Positions 63,917 to 64,000 of a stretch of 64,000 nt of DNA are shown piece by piece. The stretch's first letter is position 1; every line of letters begins with the position of its first letter. The DNA is from Marsupella aquatica (Eukaryota > Marchantiophyta), in the NCBI GenBank assembly GCA_973895155.1, contig OZ316892.1, forward strand, positions 5,270,001 through 5,334,000. The letters are read 5' to 3'. Position numbers and translations under genes: made by a program. Under the pieces are notes generated by a model. It saw only the letters and a list, made by a program, of their open reading frames with translations. It searched no databases and had not been told where the DNA came from.

Positions 63917-64000
63917 ATGATGACTTTCGATTGCAGGAGACCCTTGGAAACGCGCGTAAGGACAGTGCTTCCCTACTTCGAGAAGTCAGGGGTGCCTGCC
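63917..64000 (+). CDS. Possible first or internal exon running off the right edge
   Basis: From the ATG at 63917 a frame stays open to the edge (28 codons) and ends in RPLETRVRTVLPYFEKSGVP, a protein-like amphipathic segment. An acceptor-like TTGCAG lies at 63931-63936, so the exon could also start after it. The helical phrase is reminiscent of mTERF repeats, but too little is present to assign a family. Confidence 0.25.
   Translation, partial: MMTFDCRRPLETRVRTVLPYFEKSGVPA

Noticed and set aside
1-64000. CRISPR array, bacterial operon or viral genome
   Set aside because: No regular spaced repeats of that kind; spliced plant genes are spread over the window.

Overview
This window is nuclear DNA of a land plant. 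It carries spliced genes with GT-AG introns, a plastid-type acetylornithine aminotransferase with a Ser/Ala-rich transit region, two alpha-expansins, a PLS-class DYW pentatricopeptide (PPR) gene and a plant Sec14-like gene. Long gene-poor stretches, few short introns per gene and many degenerate minisatellites suggest a bryophyte-like genome. An intact DYW editing domain speaks against Marchantia polymorpha, which lacks organellar RNA editing. The species is not determined.

Layout. 1-1449 (minus): 5' part of a spliced, FAR1/Mutator-transposase-like gene that runs off the left edge and has one in-frame stop. 6000-6755 (minus): an intronless SCP-type CTD phosphatase-like gene. About 6.8-26.7 kb is gene-poor and holds tandem repeats, a tRNA-derived SINE-like pair, a possible LTR and dispersed hairpins. 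26.7-40.7 kb holds two alpha-expansin genes in the same direction, each with a TATA box and probably a leader intron that ends 4 bases before the ATG. 43.6-63.3 kb is gene-rich: an acyl-CoA thioesterase of the ACOT9 type, a PPR-DYW gene, a small conserved plant gene, N-acetylornithine aminotransferase, and a Sec14/CRAL-TRIO protein. A possible exon starts at the right edge.

The most interesting object is the PPR-DYW gene. Reading upstream through a phase-compatible intron adds an N-terminal segment that looks like the PDF motif of plant organellar single-stranded DNA-binding (OSB) proteins, which would make a PDF + PPR + DYW architecture. Other points of interest are the transposase-like gene with a single stop, the tRNA-headed tandem repeat, a perfect 16-bp hairpin and a recurring GGTCTAGAG hairpin element. 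The genes do not form one pathway: expansins act on the cell wall, the aminotransferase in plastid arginine synthesis, the PPR in organelle RNA, and the thioesterase and Sec14 protein in lipid metabolism.
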